From Devosia oryziradicis (GTDB lineage Bacteria; Pseudomonadota; Alphaproteobacteria; Rhizobiales; Devosiaceae): DNA of 64,000 bases. The position numbers and the translations under genes were made by a program. Where the stretch lies: NCBI RefSeq assembly GCF_016698645.1, contig NZ_CP068047.1, forward strand, positions 310,001-374,000, written 5' to 3'. The notes below the pieces were generated by a model. That model searched no databases. It saw only the letters and a program-made list of their open reading frames with translations, and was not told the DNA's origin. Numbering within the stretch: the stretch's first letter is position 1; every line of letters starts with the position of its first letter. Positions 1-9,428 of this stretch are shown in pieces.

Positions 1-273
1 GGCAAGCTCACCGGACGCGGCTCGCCGATCAAGCGTGGGCTGGCGGCCGGCATCATGACAGCCGTAGGTGGGCTCGGACATGCCCTGCCCTACCTGATCC
101 ACGATTTCACCATTGCCACCACCGTTGCCATCGCCGTGGTTCTCATCGAGCTGTGGGCTATCGCCTTCATCCAGAACCGCTATATGCAGACCCCGTTCTG
201 GCGGGCCGTGTTGCAGGTGGTGCTCGGCGGCTCGCTGGTCTTTGCCGCGGGGATCCTGATCGGCAGCGCCTAG
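1..273 (+). CDS. MbfA-like rubrerythrin/VIT1 iron exporter, C-terminal part
   Basis: An open frame enters from the left edge and ends in TAG at 271-273, giving 90 residues. The visible part is a membrane domain with about two and a half hydrophobic helices and the segment GIMTAVGGLGHALPYL, which resembles the end of VIT1/CCC1-type transporters. The closest match from memory is the C-terminus of alphaproteobacterial MbfA, a ferritin-like domain fused to a VIT1 domain that exports iron under excess; the ferritin-like part would lie outside the window. The ATG at 55 is internal and not a start. The last four bases (CTAG) are shared with the stop of the opposing gene. Confidence 0.75.
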   Translation, partial: GKLTGRGSPIKRGLAAGIMTAVGGLGHALPYLIHDFTIATTVAIAVVLIELWAIAFIQNRYMQTPFWRAVLQVVLGGSLVFAAGILIGSA

Positions 274-767
274 GCCGCGGCCGGCCGGGGGCGCAGGCGC
301 CGCGCTAGCAGCCAGGCGCCGAGCATGGCCGCGCCGATGACGATCAGTGAGGGCGTCCAGCCGGCATCGGGCCCGAACAGCACCATATGCATGCGCCGCC
401 CTGGCAGGAAGGTGAAGGCACCGGCCAGCATGAGCGTCCAGAGATAGGCGCCCTGCATGCCCGCGCGATGCGCCGCGACATTCTTGTCCACGATGATCGC
501 CCGAAGCGCCCTATAGAGGGTGACATAGGTCACGATCGAGAAGATGTGGATCGGGCTGAAAGGGCCGATCAACCGCATCTCATGGATGAACAGCGCACTC
601 GTCGCCACGGCCAGCATGAGCACGACCCAGATGCGGCCCAGCAGCTTATGGAGGCGCGTTCCCTTTTTCCGCCACAGCACGAAGGCGCCGAGGGGAAAGG
701 CTGCCACGGCCGAGAAGGCGTGAATCTGGATGGCGAGGGGGGCTTGCAGAAGAGGTTCGAGCGACAT
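270..767 (-). CDS. DUF2306-type membrane protein
   Basis: 165 residues with about four predicted membrane helices (roughly 10-32, 45-62, 70-88, 102-120) and a fifth near the C-terminus. The pattern of early histidines (IQIHAFSA near residue 14) and a basic loop RKKGTRLHKLLGR after the first helix is that of DUF2306 proteins, small inner-membrane proteins of unknown function. It ends in a basic tail. It converges on the MbfA-like gene and shares a 4-nt CTAG stop overlap with it. No function can be assigned. Confidence 0.7.
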   Translation of the reverse strand: MSLEPLLQAPLAIQIHAFSAVAAFPLGAFVLWRKKGTRLHKLLGRIWVVLMLAVATSALFIHEMRLIGPFSPIHIFSIVTYVTLYRALRAIIVDKNVAAHRAGMQGAYLWTLMLAGAFTFLPGRRMHMVLFGPDAGWTPSLIVIGAAMLGAWLLARRLRPRPAAA

Positions 768-893
768 TGGAAAGGACCTGGCTGGGGATTGCCAGCCTTC
801 GATGATCGGCTACAGTCCGCGCCGCAACGTTCCCTACGCCAATGGCGGCTCTGCTACGTGAACTTCACCACCCTGCAATCCACGCTTCGTGAA

Positions 894-1622
894 ATGCATG
901 CCATGGCGCGCGATCTGCGGATCTGGGCCGCGCTGGGTCTGTTGGGCCTGGTGGTGGGACTGGTCGGGCCATTCGGCACATTCGAGATGCCGCCGCTGGC
1001 GCGCGTGGCCTATTGGCTGGCGGTCGTGCTGGGCACGTCGGTGACGGGCACGCTGATTGCCGGCGCAACCGAGCGTATGCTGGCGACCCGTCTGCACCGG
1101 CTGGTGGCAGCTGCCATTGCGGGCGGCATCGCCGGCGTGCCGATCGCGCTGGTGGTCATGCTGATCAATGTCGCTGCCTATGGCATGTGGTTCCCACCCA
1201 TCGATGCGGTGACGCTGATGGTTTACTGCGTGGCGATCTCGGCGGCCGTAACCGTGCTTGGCGCCATTTTCGGGCGGACCCAACCGGCCGGTGCGACTGC
1301 GGACGGAACGCCAGCGCTGCTCGAGCGGCTGCCACTGCCGCAGCGGGGCCGCCTGCTGCATCTGGCAGTGGCCGACCACTATGTCGAAGTCACCACCGAC
1401 AGGGGGAGGGCGCTGCTGCTGCTGCGGCTGTCCGATGCCATTCGCGAAACCGAGCCGGTGCCTGGCCTGCAGGTGCATCGCTCGCATTGGGTGGCGCTGT
1501 CGGCCGTTCGCCGCGCCACGCGGCAGGCGGGCAAGCCGGTGCTGGAACTGGAAAATGGCGCCATCGTGCCGATCAGCCGCAGCTATCTGGCCGATGCAAG
1601 GGCGGCCGGACTCCTGACCTGA
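894..1622 (+). CDS. Membrane-anchored LytTR-family transcriptional regulator
   Basis: 242 residues from the ATG at 894; the ATG at 903 and an in-frame GTG at 858 are alternatives, and none has a clear ribosome site. The N-terminal half carries four hydrophobic helices (about 8-30, 40-65, 70-95, 100-125). The C-terminal half (about 150-240) is a LytTR DNA-binding domain: HLAVADHYVEV, LLRLSDAI, the HRSHWV motif and a terminal I-SRSYL segment. There is no receiver domain, so the signal probably comes through the membrane part, as in other membrane-LytTR proteins of alphaproteobacteria. It ends directly against the LysR gene (stop codons adjacent at 1622/1623). Target unknown. Confidence 0.75.
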   Translation: MHAMARDLRIWAALGLLGLVVGLVGPFGTFEMPPLARVAYWLAVVLGTSVTGTLIAGATERMLATRLHRLVAAAIAGGIAGVPIALVVMLINVAAYGMWFPPIDAVTLMVYCVAISAAVTVLGAIFGRTQPAGATADGTPALLERLPLPQRGRLLHLAVADHYVEVTTDRGRALLLLRLSDAIRETEPVPGLQVHRSHWVALSAVRRATRQAGKPVLELENGAIVPISRSYLADARAAGLLT

Positions 1623-2552
1623 TCAGGCGGCGCCGGCCAGCGCATCGAGCCGGTTGTCGATGATAGCTCCGACACTTCCGCATTCGAGGGCGATTTCGCG
1701 CACGAAATCGGCCAGCATGTCGCGCTCGAGGGCCGCGACCGAACGCACGACCATCGCGGTGTCGCGATGCAGGGGCTCGAAATTGGTGTGCGCGATCTCG
1801 ACCAGCCGGCCGGCCTTGACGTCGTCGGCCACCGCCGAATTGACGAAGAAGCCCAGCCCCTGTCCCTTGATGGCCAGCCGCCGGGCCGGGCCGGTGGGCA
1901 GTTCGACGCTGGTCTGGGCCATGCGCACCAAGGCCGCGGCGGTCTCCGGCTCGGCCTGCCACCAGCGCAGCGAGATGACCCGCGGCACCAGCGCCAGCAC
2001 GTCCTCGATGGTGGGCTGGGCGGGCAGGCGGGCGGCGATTTCGGGCGCCACCACCAGCGGCACGCGCTCGCGCATGATCAGCAGTGGAACCAGGTCGACG
2101 ACCAGCGGATCGATATTGGGCCAGCAGAGGATGCCCATCTCCACGTCGCGCTCATGCAGCATGGCGGCGATCTGGGCTTGCCGGCCTTCGTTCACGACCA
2201 CATCGACGCCGGGATATTTCTCCTGGAAGCGCAGAAGCGGCTCGGTGATGAGCGGCGAGACGAGACTGCGCAGCGAAGCGATGGCGATGCGGCCGCGCTC
2301 GACGCGGCGCAGGGCCTCGCGCCCCTCCTGCACCGTGCCGATGATGCGGCGGGCAAAGGGCAGGAAGGTCATGCCCTGATCGGTCAAGGTCACGGTGCGG
2401 CCGCGCTGGAAGAGGGTAACGCCCAAGAGGCTCTCGAGCGCCCGAATACGCATCGAGGCCGTGGCCTGGGTGATGTTCAGATAGGCCGCGGCCCGGGTGA
2501 AGCTTTGCTCGCGCACGATGCGGTCAAAGGTGCGAAGCTGATCGAGGTCCAT
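1623..2552 (-). CDS. LysR-family transcriptional regulator
   Basis: 309 residues, normal LysR length. The first 60 residues form the winged helix-turn-helix with the LysR signature (LRTFDRIVREQSFTRAAAYL, then TQATASMRIRALE). Residues about 90-295 form the effector-binding domain. The gene lies 84 bp downstream of sitD on the same strand, so some read-through from the sit operon is possible, but no LysR regulator of manganese uptake is known to me. Effector and targets cannot be read from the sequence. Confidence 0.85.
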   Translation of the reverse strand: MDLDQLRTFDRIVREQSFTRAAAYLNITQATASMRIRALESLLGVTLFQRGRTVTLTDQGMTFLPFARRIIGTVQEGREALRRVERGRIAIASLRSLVSPLITEPLLRFQEKYPGVDVVVNEGRQAQIAAMLHERDVEMGILCWPNIDPLVVDLVPLLIMRERVPLVVAPEIAARLPAQPTIEDVLALVPRVISLRWWQAEPETAAALVRMAQTSVELPTGPARRLAIKGQGLGFFVNSAVADDVKAGRLVEIAHTNFEPLHRDTAMVVRSVAALERDMLADFVREIALECGSVGAIIDNRLDALAGAA

Positions 2553-2636
2553 CGGTTTGGCTTATGACGCTGGGAAATCCGTTGCAGATTTCGAGCTTAG
2601 CATCGGGGATTGCGATGCGGAAGGACGGAACAGGGG

Positions 2637-3476
2637 CTAGGCGACCACTGCTGGGGGCCGTCGCAGCGTCGTGAGGATGAAGGTGACGATGAAGGTGGCG
2701 CTCATCAGCAGCACAATCGTGGGCGCCGGCGCGCTGTCGATGAAGAAGCTGAGATAGATGCCGACCAGGGAGCTCACAACCGAAACGGTCACGGCGATCA
2801 GCATCATGGGGGCGAAGCGTTTGGAGATGAGATAGGCGATGGCGCCGGGCGCGACGAGCAGGGCAATGACCAGCACGATGCCGACTGCGGTGAGAGCGGC
2901 GACAATGGTGAGCGACAGCAGCGCCAGCAGGCCATAGTGCAGCACGCGCACGGGCAGGCCAATGGCGCCGGCCTGTTGCGCATCGAAGGTGAAGAGCAGC
3001 AGATCGCGCCACTTGGCGAGGACGATCAGCGAGACGACCAGGGCGATTATGCCGGTCTGGAGGAGGTCGGCGGGCGAGACGCCCAGGATGTCGCCGAACA
3101 GGATATGGTCGAGATGCACATCGGTCTGGATGGAGGTGTAGAGCACGATGCCCAGGCCAAAGAGGCCGGCGAAGACCACGCCCATGACCGTATCTTCCTT
3201 GATGCGGCTGTTCTCCTTGAGATAGCCCACCGAGAGGGCACAGCCCATACCGGCGGCGAAGGCGCCGATGCCGAGGGGCAGGCCGACGATATAGGCCAGG
3301 ACCACGCCGGGCAGCACCGCGTGGGAAATGGCATCGCCCATCAGCGACCAGCCCTTGAGGACGAGGAAGCAGCTGAGGAGCGCCGTGGGGATGGCGACCA
3401 TCACCGCGATCAGCATGGCCGAGGTCATGAAGGGGAACTGGAACGGCCAGAGGGCGTAGGTGAGGAACTCGCTCAC
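2637..3476 (-). CDS. sitD: Manganese/iron ABC transporter permease SitD
   Basis: 279 residues with about eight to nine membrane helices, an ABC-3 family permease of cluster-9 (Mn/Zn/Fe) importers. Conserved features include the loop LKGWSLMGDAISHAVLPGV near residue 42, typical of MntB/ZnuB/SitC-D proteins. It is the last gene of a four-gene operon and overlaps sitC by 4 nt. It is clearly paralogous to sitC (same helix pattern and same WSL-GDA-SH motif), as expected for importers with a heterodimeric channel. The metal is inferred from the operator and the Mur context. Confidence 0.9.
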   Translation of the reverse strand: MSEFLTYALWPFQFPFMTSAMLIAVMVAIPTALLSCFLVLKGWSLMGDAISHAVLPGVVLAYIVGLPLGIGAFAAGMGCALSVGYLKENSRIKEDTVMGVVFAGLFGLGIVLYTSIQTDVHLDHILFGDILGVSPADLLQTGIIALVVSLIVLAKWRDLLLFTFDAQQAGAIGLPVRVLHYGLLALLSLTIVAALTAVGIVLVIALLVAPGAIAYLISKRFAPMMLIAVTVSVVSSLVGIYLSFFIDSAPAPTIVLLMSATFIVTFILTTLRRPPAVVA

Positions 3477-4327
3477 GAGGCGATCTCCGCTGCCGCCTTA
3501 CGCCGGGCGGCCAGCAATCCGTGCTTGGGGGCGAAAACGAAGGCGAGGAGGAAGACCAGCGTCTGCAGCACGACGATGACGCCGCCGGTGGCGCCATCGA
3601 GGAAGAAGGAAATGTAGGCGCCAACCAGGCTCGAAAGCGCCCCGACGGCGATGGCGATGAGGATCAACCGGGGGAAGCGGTCGGTCAGCAGGTAGGCGGT
3701 GGCACCGGGCGTGACCACCATGGCGATGACGAGGAAGGCGCCGACGGTCTGCATGGCCGCGACCGTGCAGGCCGCGAGCAGGGTAAAGAAGATCACCCGG
3801 AGCAGCGGCGGGTTGAGGCCGATGGAGCGGGCGTGGCTTTCGTCGAAGAAGGTGACCATGAGGTCCTTCCAGATGAAGAACATCACCACCAGCGTCACCA
3901 CTGAAATGATGACCAGTTGCAGCGTGTCCTCGGGCGTGACGGCCAGGATATTGCCCATGACGATGGTCTGGATGTTCACCGCGGTGGGCGACAGCGAGAT
4001 CATGAACAGGCCCAGGCCGAAAAAGGCGGTGAAGATGAGCCCGATGACCGCGTCTTCCTTGAGCTTGGTGCGCTGGGTGAGGAAGAGCATGGCGCCGGCG
4101 GCAAGCCCGCCCGAGAAGAAGGCGCCGATGGAAAAGGGCAGGCCCAGCATATAGGCGCCGGCGACGCCGGGGACGATGGAGTGGCTGAGGGCGTCGCCGA
4201 TCAGCGACCAGCCCTTGAGCATGAGGTAGGCCGAGAGAAAAGCACAGACGCCGCCCACCAGGGCCGAGACCCAGATGGCATTGATCATGTAGCCGTAGGA
4301 GAAGGGCAGCAGCAGCGTCTCGATCAT
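3473..4327 (-). CDS. sitC: Manganese/iron ABC transporter permease SitC
   Basis: 284 residues and about eight membrane helices, ABC-3 family. The [18 protein letters not shown] motif near residue 38 is the family signature. Its start overlaps the sitB stop by 4 nt and its stop overlaps the sitD start by 4 nt, so translation is probably coupled along the operon. It should form the channel with SitD, driven by SitB and fed by SitA. A zinc-specific role (ZnuB) is the alternative, but ZnuB is normally a single permease, and two permeases favour the Sit type. Confidence 0.9.
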   Translation of the reverse strand: MIETLLLPFSYGYMINAIWVSALVGGVCAFLSAYLMLKGWSLIGDALSHSIVPGVAGAYMLGLPFSIGAFFSGGLAAGAMLFLTQRTKLKEDAVIGLIFTAFFGLGLFMISLSPTAVNIQTIVMGNILAVTPEDTLQLVIISVVTLVVMFFIWKDLMVTFFDESHARSIGLNPPLLRVIFFTLLAACTVAAMQTVGAFLVIAMVVTPGATAYLLTDRFPRLILIAIAVGALSSLVGAYISFFLDGATGGVIVVLQTLVFLLAFVFAPKHGLLAARRKAAAEIAS

Positions 4328-5229
4328 TGACCGTCCACCGGATCGGACTGCTTGTGGGTCATCTTGCCCTTTTCGCCATACATGACGAGCGGGCGCTCAT
4401 CGTCGGTCAGCACCGAGATGTGGCGCGGATCGTCGTCGTCATGCAGGCCCGCACCGGCGAGGACGAAGTGGCGCAGGGCACCGCCGAAGGTGATTTCCAG
4501 CCATTCGCGGGTGAAGATTTCCGAGGTCGGACCGGAGGCAAGGACGGTACCCTTGACCAGCACGGTCCGGTCGCAGAATTCGGGGACCGAACCGAGATTG
4601 TGGGTCGAGACCAGCATGACCTTGCCCTCGTCGCGCAGGGCGCGCAGCAGGGCGACAATGGCATCCTCGGTCTTGACATCGACGCCGGTAAAGGGCTCGT
4701 CGAGCAGGATCACCTGCCCTTCCTGCGCCAGGGCACGGGCGAGGAAGACGCGCTTCTTCTGCCCACCCGAGAGCTCGCCGATCTGGCGATGGCGAAACTC
4801 GAGCATGTTGACGCGCTCCAGCGCCGCGGTGACCATCTGGTGGTCGACCGGCCGCGGGCGGCGCAGCATCCCCATATGGCCATAGCGGCCCATCATCACC
4901 ACATCCTCGACCAGCACGGGGAAATTCCAGTCGACATCCTCGGACTGGGGCACATAGGCGACGAGGTTGCGCTTGAGCGCCTGCCTGCCGGGAACGCCCA
5001 GGATATCCACCGCGCCCGATGCCAGCGGCACGAAGCCCATGATGGCCTTGAACAGGGTGGACTTGCCTGAGCCGTTGACGCCCACCAGGGCGGTGATCGA
5101 ACCACGCGGAATGGTGAAACTGGCATGCTTGATGGCAGTGGTGCCGTTGCGATAGGCGACCGTGATATCGCGCACATCAAGGCCGGGCGCAGTTGTCTGC
5201 TGCAGCGCGGCGGTGCTCAGATCGTTCAT
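4324..5229 (-). CDS. sitB: Manganese/iron ABC transporter ATP-binding protein SitB
   Basis: 301 residues. Walker [10 protein letters not shown] near 49-57, Q-loop [10 protein letters not shown] near 94, signature LSGGQKKR near 154, Walker B VILLDEPF near 175 and switch histidine in STHN near 209. The C-terminal 60 residues extend past the ATPase core and contain an acidic-basic stretch (LHDDDDPRH) and a charged tail, as seen in other SitB/MntB-type subunits. It overlaps sitA and sitC by 4 nt on either side. It powers metal import by the SitCD channel at the inner membrane. Confidence 0.92.
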   Translation of the reverse strand: MNDLSTAALQQTTAPGLDVRDITVAYRNGTTAIKHASFTIPRGSITALVGVNGSGKSTLFKAIMGFVPLASGAVDILGVPGRQALKRNLVAYVPQSEDVDWNFPVLVEDVVMMGRYGHMGMLRRPRPVDHQMVTAALERVNMLEFRHRQIGELSGGQKKRVFLARALAQEGQVILLDEPFTGVDVKTEDAIVALLRALRDEGKVMLVSTHNLGSVPEFCDRTVLVKGTVLASGPTSEIFTREWLEITFGGALRHFVLAGAGLHDDDDPRHISVLTDDERPLVMYGEKGKMTHKQSDPVDGQ

Positions 5230-6116
5230 GGGGTGAGGCCTTGTACGATGGTGCTTGATGTGACCGAGAGCAGGTCGAGATAAGTCGGCACCGGACCATC
5301 GGGTTCCGACAAGGAGTCCACATAGAGCACGCCGCCATACTTGATGCCGGTTTCGCGCGCGACCTGTTCGGCCGGCTTAGGGGAAATGGTCGATTCCGAG
5401 AAGATGGCGGGTACGGCGTTGGCGCGCACGGCGTCGATGACATGGCGCACCTGCTGCGGGGTGCCCTGCTGATCGGCATTGATGGGCCAGAGATAGAGCT
5501 CCTTGAGGCGGAAATCGCGGGCCAGGTAGCTGAAGGCGCCCTCGGAGGTCGCCAGCCAGCGCCGGTCCTCCGGGATGGCGTCGAGCGCCGCGCGGATGGG
5601 GGCCACGGTAGCGGTGATGCTGGCCGAATAGGCGGCGGCATTGGCATTGTAGGTCGCTTCATTGGCCGGATCGGCGGCGACGAAGGCCTTGCGGATATTC
5701 TCCACATAGATCAGCGCATCCGATGGCGACATCCAGGCATGGGGATTGGGCTTGCCCTGATAGGGGCCCTCGCCGATGCCCATGGGTTCGATACCCTCGG
5801 TGACCACGACGGACGGCACGTCGCCCAGATTGGCGAGGAACTGTTCGAACCACTGCTCCAGATTGAGCCCGTTCCACAGGATGAGGTCGGCATCCTGCGC
5901 CGCAATGAGGTCGCCCGGGGTGGGCTGGTAATTGTGGATCTCGGCGCCGGGCTTAGTGATGGAGACTACATCGGCGGCATCGCCGGCCACGTTGGCCGCC
6001 ATGTCGGCGATGATGGTGAAGGTGGTGACGGCCTTTAGACGATCCTGAGCGGCGACGGGCAGGCTGGCCACGAGGGCTGCCGAGAAGGCAAGAGCGGCAA
6101 AGGCATGGCGATGCAT
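5226..6116 (-). CDS. sitA: Periplasmic manganese/iron-binding protein SitA
   Basis: 296 residues. Signal peptide about 1-23 (cleavage near PVAA|Q) with no lipobox cysteine. Cluster-9 metal-binding protein: the four expected ligands are visible as His61 (EIHNYQPT), His126 (NPHAWMSP), Glu192 (TSEGAFSYL) and Asp267 (YVDSLS). This His2-Glu-Asp set is typical of Mn/Fe-binding proteins; there is no long His-rich loop as in ZnuA. The start at 6116 has a GGAG ribosome site about 8 nt upstream. It is first in a four-gene operon with 4-nt overlaps throughout, and a Mur-type palindrome sits 38 nt before the start. Confidence 0.93.
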   Translation of the reverse strand: MHRHAFAALAFSAALVASLPVAAQDRLKAVTTFTIIADMAANVAGDAADVVSITKPGAEIHNYQPTPGDLIAAQDADLILWNGLNLEQWFEQFLANLGDVPSVVVTEGIEPMGIGEGPYQGKPNPHAWMSPSDALIYVENIRKAFVAADPANEATYNANAAAYSASITATVAPIRAALDAIPEDRRWLATSEGAFSYLARDFRLKELYLWPINADQQGTPQQVRHVIDAVRANAVPAIFSESTISPKPAEQVARETGIKYGGVLYVDSLSEPDGPVPTYLDLLSVTSSTIVQGLTP

Positions 6117-6153
6117 CGATCACTCCAAATCAGAACACGAGATCAGTAGTGCA

Positions 6154-6172
6154 ATTGCAAATCATTCGCAAT
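6154..6172. promoter_or_regulatory. Mur/Fur-type operator upstream of sitA
   Basis: A 19-bp near-perfect palindrome, ATTGCAAAT-C-ATTCGCAAT (one mismatch per arm), 38 nt upstream of the sitA start. Its TGCAAAT half-sites resemble the Mur-responsive boxes in front of rhizobial sitABCD. A Mur-like gene is present at 25964-26407. With Mn bound, Mur would be expected to repress the operon. It also lies about 120 bp before murB on the other strand, but no link to murB is implied. Confidence 0.75.
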
Positions 6173-6292
6173 AGCAAATCTGATGAGGGTGACTGTGATC
6201 CGGCCATGGCGGCCACGGCCATGGCGCGCACGCTTGCGGCGCATGGCGCAACAGCGCTAAGTGCAACAACGTTCCCTGCCCGCCGAGCGCCG

Positions 6293-7297
6293 ATGACTTC
6301 TCCGATGCCGCTGAATTTCGACCTGACCGGCCACAATACGCTGGGGCTGCGGGCCAGCACGCATTATGCGCGCCGGATCGAGGATGCGAGCGAGCTGCCC
6401 GAATTGTTCGCGCAGGCGGAACGCGACGGCCTGCCGGTGCGACTGCTCGGGGGCGGCAGCAACGTGATCCTTGGTGAACACTATGAGGGCATTACCGCGC
6501 TCATGGCGACCAGGGGCAAGTCGCTGAGCGAAGGCGCCGATGGGGCGGTACTGCTCGAGGCACAGGCGGGCGAAACCTGGCATGACCTGGTGACCTGGAC
6601 GGTGGCGCAGGGCCTGTGGGGGCTGGAAAACCTGGCACTGATCCCCGGCACGGTGGGGGCGGCGCCGATCCAGAATATCGGTGCCTATGGGGTGGAACTA
6701 TGCGATCGCTTCCACTCGCTCGATGCCTATGACCGGACGACCGGCAGCGTGGTAACCCTCGGGGCGGCCGACTGCCGCTTCGCCTATAGGCATAGCGTGT
6801 TCAAGGAGCAGCCCGGGCGATACGTCGTGACCACGGTGCGGCTGCAGCTGAAGCGCAATGGCGAGCCGGAACTGAGCTATCGCGAGTTGTCGGGGCTGGG
6901 ATCGGTAGATCACCCGGCGCGGGTAATGGATGCGGTGATCGCGCTCCGCACGTCCAAGCTGCCGGACTGGCGCGTACTGGGCAATGCCGGTTCGTTCTTT
7001 CACAATCCCATCGTTTCGGCGACGGTCGGCCGCGCCTTTGGCGTAGCCAACCCGACGGCACCGGCTTATGCGCAGGCCGATGGCACGATCAAGCTTTCGG
7101 CAGGGTGGCTGATCGAACAGGCCGGGCTCAAGGGCTATCGCAGCGGACCAGTGGGGGTGTCAGAGCGCCACGCGCTGGTGCTGGTCAACTATGGCGGAGC
7201 CACGCGCACCGACCTGATGGCGCTGGCCGAGCATGTGGTCGAAACGGTGCAGCAGCGCTTTGCCATTGCGCTCAAGCGCGAGCCCGAACTGCTCTAG
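6293..7297 (+). CDS. murB: UDP-N-acetylenolpyruvoylglucosamine reductase, E. coli type (MurB type I)
   Basis: 334 residues from the ATG at 6293; an upstream reading frame exists but lacks family similarity. FAD-linked reduction of UDP-GlcNAc-enolpyruvate to UDP-MurNAc. The FAD motif is LLGGGSNVIL near 49; ENLALIPGTVGAAPIQNIGAYG near 104-125 matches type I MurB; the catalytic serine is in GNAGSFFHNP near 231, and a terminal glutamate lies in LKREPELL. The Y-loop segment (FAYRHSVFK near 163) and a type I-like length distinguish it from the type II MurB usually found in the dcw cluster of alphaproteobacteria. It stands alone, divergent from sitA. Stop shared as CTAG with the opposing small gene. 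Confidence 0.92.
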   Translation: MTSPMPLNFDLTGHNTLGLRASTHYARRIEDASELPELFAQAERDGLPVRLLGGGSNVILGEHYEGITALMATRGKSLSEGADGAVLLEAQAGETWHDLVTWTVAQGLWGLENLALIPGTVGAAPIQNIGAYGVELCDRFHSLDAYDRTTGSVVTLGAADCRFAYRHSVFKEQPGRYVVTTVRLQLKRNGEPELSYRELSGLGSVDHPARVMDAVIALRTSKLPDWRVLGNAGSFFHNPIVSATVGRAFGVANPTAPAYAQADGTIKLSAGWLIEQAGLKGYRSGPVGVSERHALVLVNYGGATRTDLMALAEHVVETVQQRFAIALKREPELL

Positions 7298-7491
7298 TGC
7301 TGGCCAAGCGGAGGTACGGGACTCAGGGGCAACAGGTCATGCACCTGTTCATAGGCCTTGGCTTCACAGCGGCGCGCGGCCTCTTCGACCAACAGGCGAA
7401 TGACGTCGGCGCCCTCGGGCGGGATAATGGCCAGAGCTTGCAGCAGATGATCGCGAGCGGCTTCGTAGCGGTGGTCCGGCAATGAGGTCAT
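7294..7491 (-). CDS. Small hypothetical protein
   Basis: 65 residues from the ATG at 7491 (MTSLPDHRYEAAR). The longer 139-residue reading from 7713 has a composition unlike a protein N-terminus, so the inner ATG is preferred. Residues 8-52 are predicted helical with an alternating charged pattern (ARDHLLQALAIIP, RLLVEEAARRCEAKAY); the tail is proline-rich. No family recognised; it is not an obvious NepR. It is divergent from the HWE kinase gene 209 bp away and converges on murB with a CTAG overlap. The 7492-7700 gap has no feature I can name. Confidence 0.5.
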   Translation of the reverse strand: MTSLPDHRYEAARDHLLQALAIIPPEGADVIRLLVEEAARRCEAKAYEQVHDLLPLSPVPPLGQH

Positions 7492-7700
7492 GGTGCATCC
7501 ACAACCCTCCCCCTGGCGATCATGGAAAGCGACGGAGAATGGCCGGTTAAGCGCACCGCGCCAATTTGGTGCATTTGCCATCGTTTGAGCGGAACGGGCA
7601 TGGCGCCGTCCGTGCACATTTGCACTGGCGTCAGCCGGCGCAATCCGGATAACTTTGGACGCAGGGCGAGCGGCCGGTTCGCCTCCATGTCGGAGGGGGC

Positions 7701-9425
7701 ATGAAAGCGCCAAGCCTGACGCTCAGCCAGAGATTGCTGCTGCTCACGGCGGTCGCCTTGTTGCCGGCGCTGGCCATTCTTGGCTTCAACGAGTTCAGCC
7801 TGCGCAAGACGCGCGAGGCCGAAGTGCATGCCTATGCCCTGCGCATGAGTGAGCTGGCAGCGCTGGAGATGCAGCGCATCCTGACCGGCGCGGGCGCCTT
7901 GATGGTGGCCGCGGCCAATGCGCCGGTGGTGCTGGCGGGCGGACCGGAATGCCAGGGATACATGGATCGGCTGGGAGCGCTGCTGCCGCAGGTAATGGTC
8001 ATCAACATTACCGATCGTGAGGGCAACAGCGTCTGCTCGAACAGCCACGACCCGGACGACCTGCGGCCGGCTGAAAGCGCAGGCGTGCGCAAGGCGCTGG
8101 AGACGGACTTCTTCCGGGTGGGCGAATATGTCGAGACCTCGCGCGGGCCAGGCCTGCTGCTGGGCACGCGGCGCACGGCGCCTGATGGCTCGGTACTGGG
8201 CTATGTGCTGGCGGCGGTGGGGCTGGACTATCTGGGCGCGGTGCTGAAGGACCGGCCCGACCTGGGCGGCGGCGCCATGACCATCGCCGACCGCAACGGC
8301 ACCTATCTGGCGCGCGAACCGCAGCCGGAGCGGTATGTCGGCACCAAGATTTCCGAAAGCTTCATGCCGAGACTGCAGGGACGCGAACCGGGCACGCTGC
8401 AGGTGGTGAGTGCCGATGGCAGCGAACGGATCGTCGGCTACCAGCCGGCCAGCGAAGCGCTGGGGCTCTATATCAGCGCCGGCCTGCCGCTGGGCGAGAG
8501 CATGGCGCCGATCAACGAAGCGAGCGTGCGCAGTTTGCTGCTGGCCGGAATCGGCGGGGTGGTGGCGCTGCTGCTGGCGCTCAGCTTCGGGCGGCAGTTC
8601 ATCCGGCGGCCGGTGCTGCGCCTGCTTGGCACCATTCGCGCCTGGCGCGCAGGAGACCACGCGGCCCGCACCGGCATGCCGCGGGGCCGGGCGGAATTCC
8701 ACCAGATCGGGCAGGCGATCGATGATCTGCTGGACGAGCTGGGCGAACGCCAGGCCGCGCAGGCCGAGGCGGAACAGCACCGCGATCTCCTGGCGCGCGA
8801 ACTCGATCACCGGGTGAAAAACCTGTTGGCGACGGTACAGGCGCTGGCGCGGCAGAGTCTCAAGGAAGCCAATGTTCCAGATGCACCGCTGCAAAGCTTC
8901 TACAACCGCCTTGCCGTGATGGCCGACGCCCATAAGCTGCTGACGGCACAGAGCAGCGAGAGCGCCGACATCAAGGCCGTGATCGATACCGCCATCGGGC
9001 CCTTCAGCGAGGCGGAGCGGCCGCGTTTCACCCTGGCGGGACCGGAGCTGGACCTTCATGCCAAGGCGGCGCTGTCACTGGCCATGGCGCTGCACGAGCT
9101 GTGCACCAATGCTGCCAAATACGGCGCATTGCGCAACGAAGCCGGGCGCGTGGCCATCGGCTGGGCCCTGACCGATGGACGGCAGCTGGTGATCACGTGG
9201 CGCGAAAGCGGTGGACCGGCCGTGGACGTGCCCACCAGGAAAGGTTTCGGCTCGCGCATGATCGAGCGGGCCCTGGCGGCCGACCTGGGGGCGACGGTCA
9301 ATTTCGACTATGCGCCCGATGGCCTGGTGGTGACCATCATCGCCGCGGAAACGGCGCTGGCCGGACGGCAGGTGTCCGGCGCCGGGCCGTTCCATCCGAT
9401 CAGCGCGGTGACCCGGAGGGCCTAG
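7701..9425 (+). CDS. Membrane HWE-family sensor histidine kinase with Cache-like sensor
   Basis: 574 residues. TM1 about 11-30, a periplasmic Cache-like sensor domain about 35-270, TM2 about 276-296, HAMP about 297-350, then an HWE/HisKA_2 kinase. The phospho-accepting His370 lies in RELDHRVKNLLATVQALARQ; the N-box is LHELCTNAAKYGAL, followed by the W-R-E-GGP block and GFGSRMIERAL. These kinases often feed stress or motility phosphorelays, but no response regulator lies next to it, so the partner is unknown. The start at 7701 follows GGAGGGGGC, a strong ribosome site. The stop forms a palindrome with the pheT stop. Confidence 0.88.
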   Translation: MKAPSLTLSQRLLLLTAVALLPALAILGFNEFSLRKTREAEVHAYALRMSELAALEMQRILTGAGALMVAAANAPVVLAGGPECQGYMDRLGALLPQVMVINITDREGNSVCSNSHDPDDLRPAESAGVRKALETDFFRVGEYVETSRGPGLLLGTRRTAPDGSVLGYVLAAVGLDYLGAVLKDRPDLGGGAMTIADRNGTYLAREPQPERYVGTKISESFMPRLQGREPGTLQVVSADGSERIVGYQPASEALGLYISAGLPLGESMAPINEASVRSLLLAGIGGVVALLLALSFGRQFIRRPVLRLLGTIRAWRAGDHAARTGMPRGRAEFHQIGQAIDDLLDELGERQAAQAEAEQHRDLLARELDHRVKNLLATVQALARQSLKEANVPDAPLQSFYNRLAVMADAHKLLTAQSSESADIKAVIDTAIGPFSEAERPRFTLAGPELDLHAKAALSLAMALHELCTNAAKYGALRNEAGRVAIGWALTDGRQLVITWRESGGPAVDVPTRKGFGSRMIERALAADLGATVNFDYAPDGLVVTIIAAETALAGRQVSGAGPFHPISAVTRRA

Positions 9426-9428
9426 GAA

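Noticed and set aside
7488-9059. 523-residue minus-strand frame over the kinase gene
   Set aside because: Shadow of the HWE kinase; its His/Gln/Arg-rich content has no family similarity.
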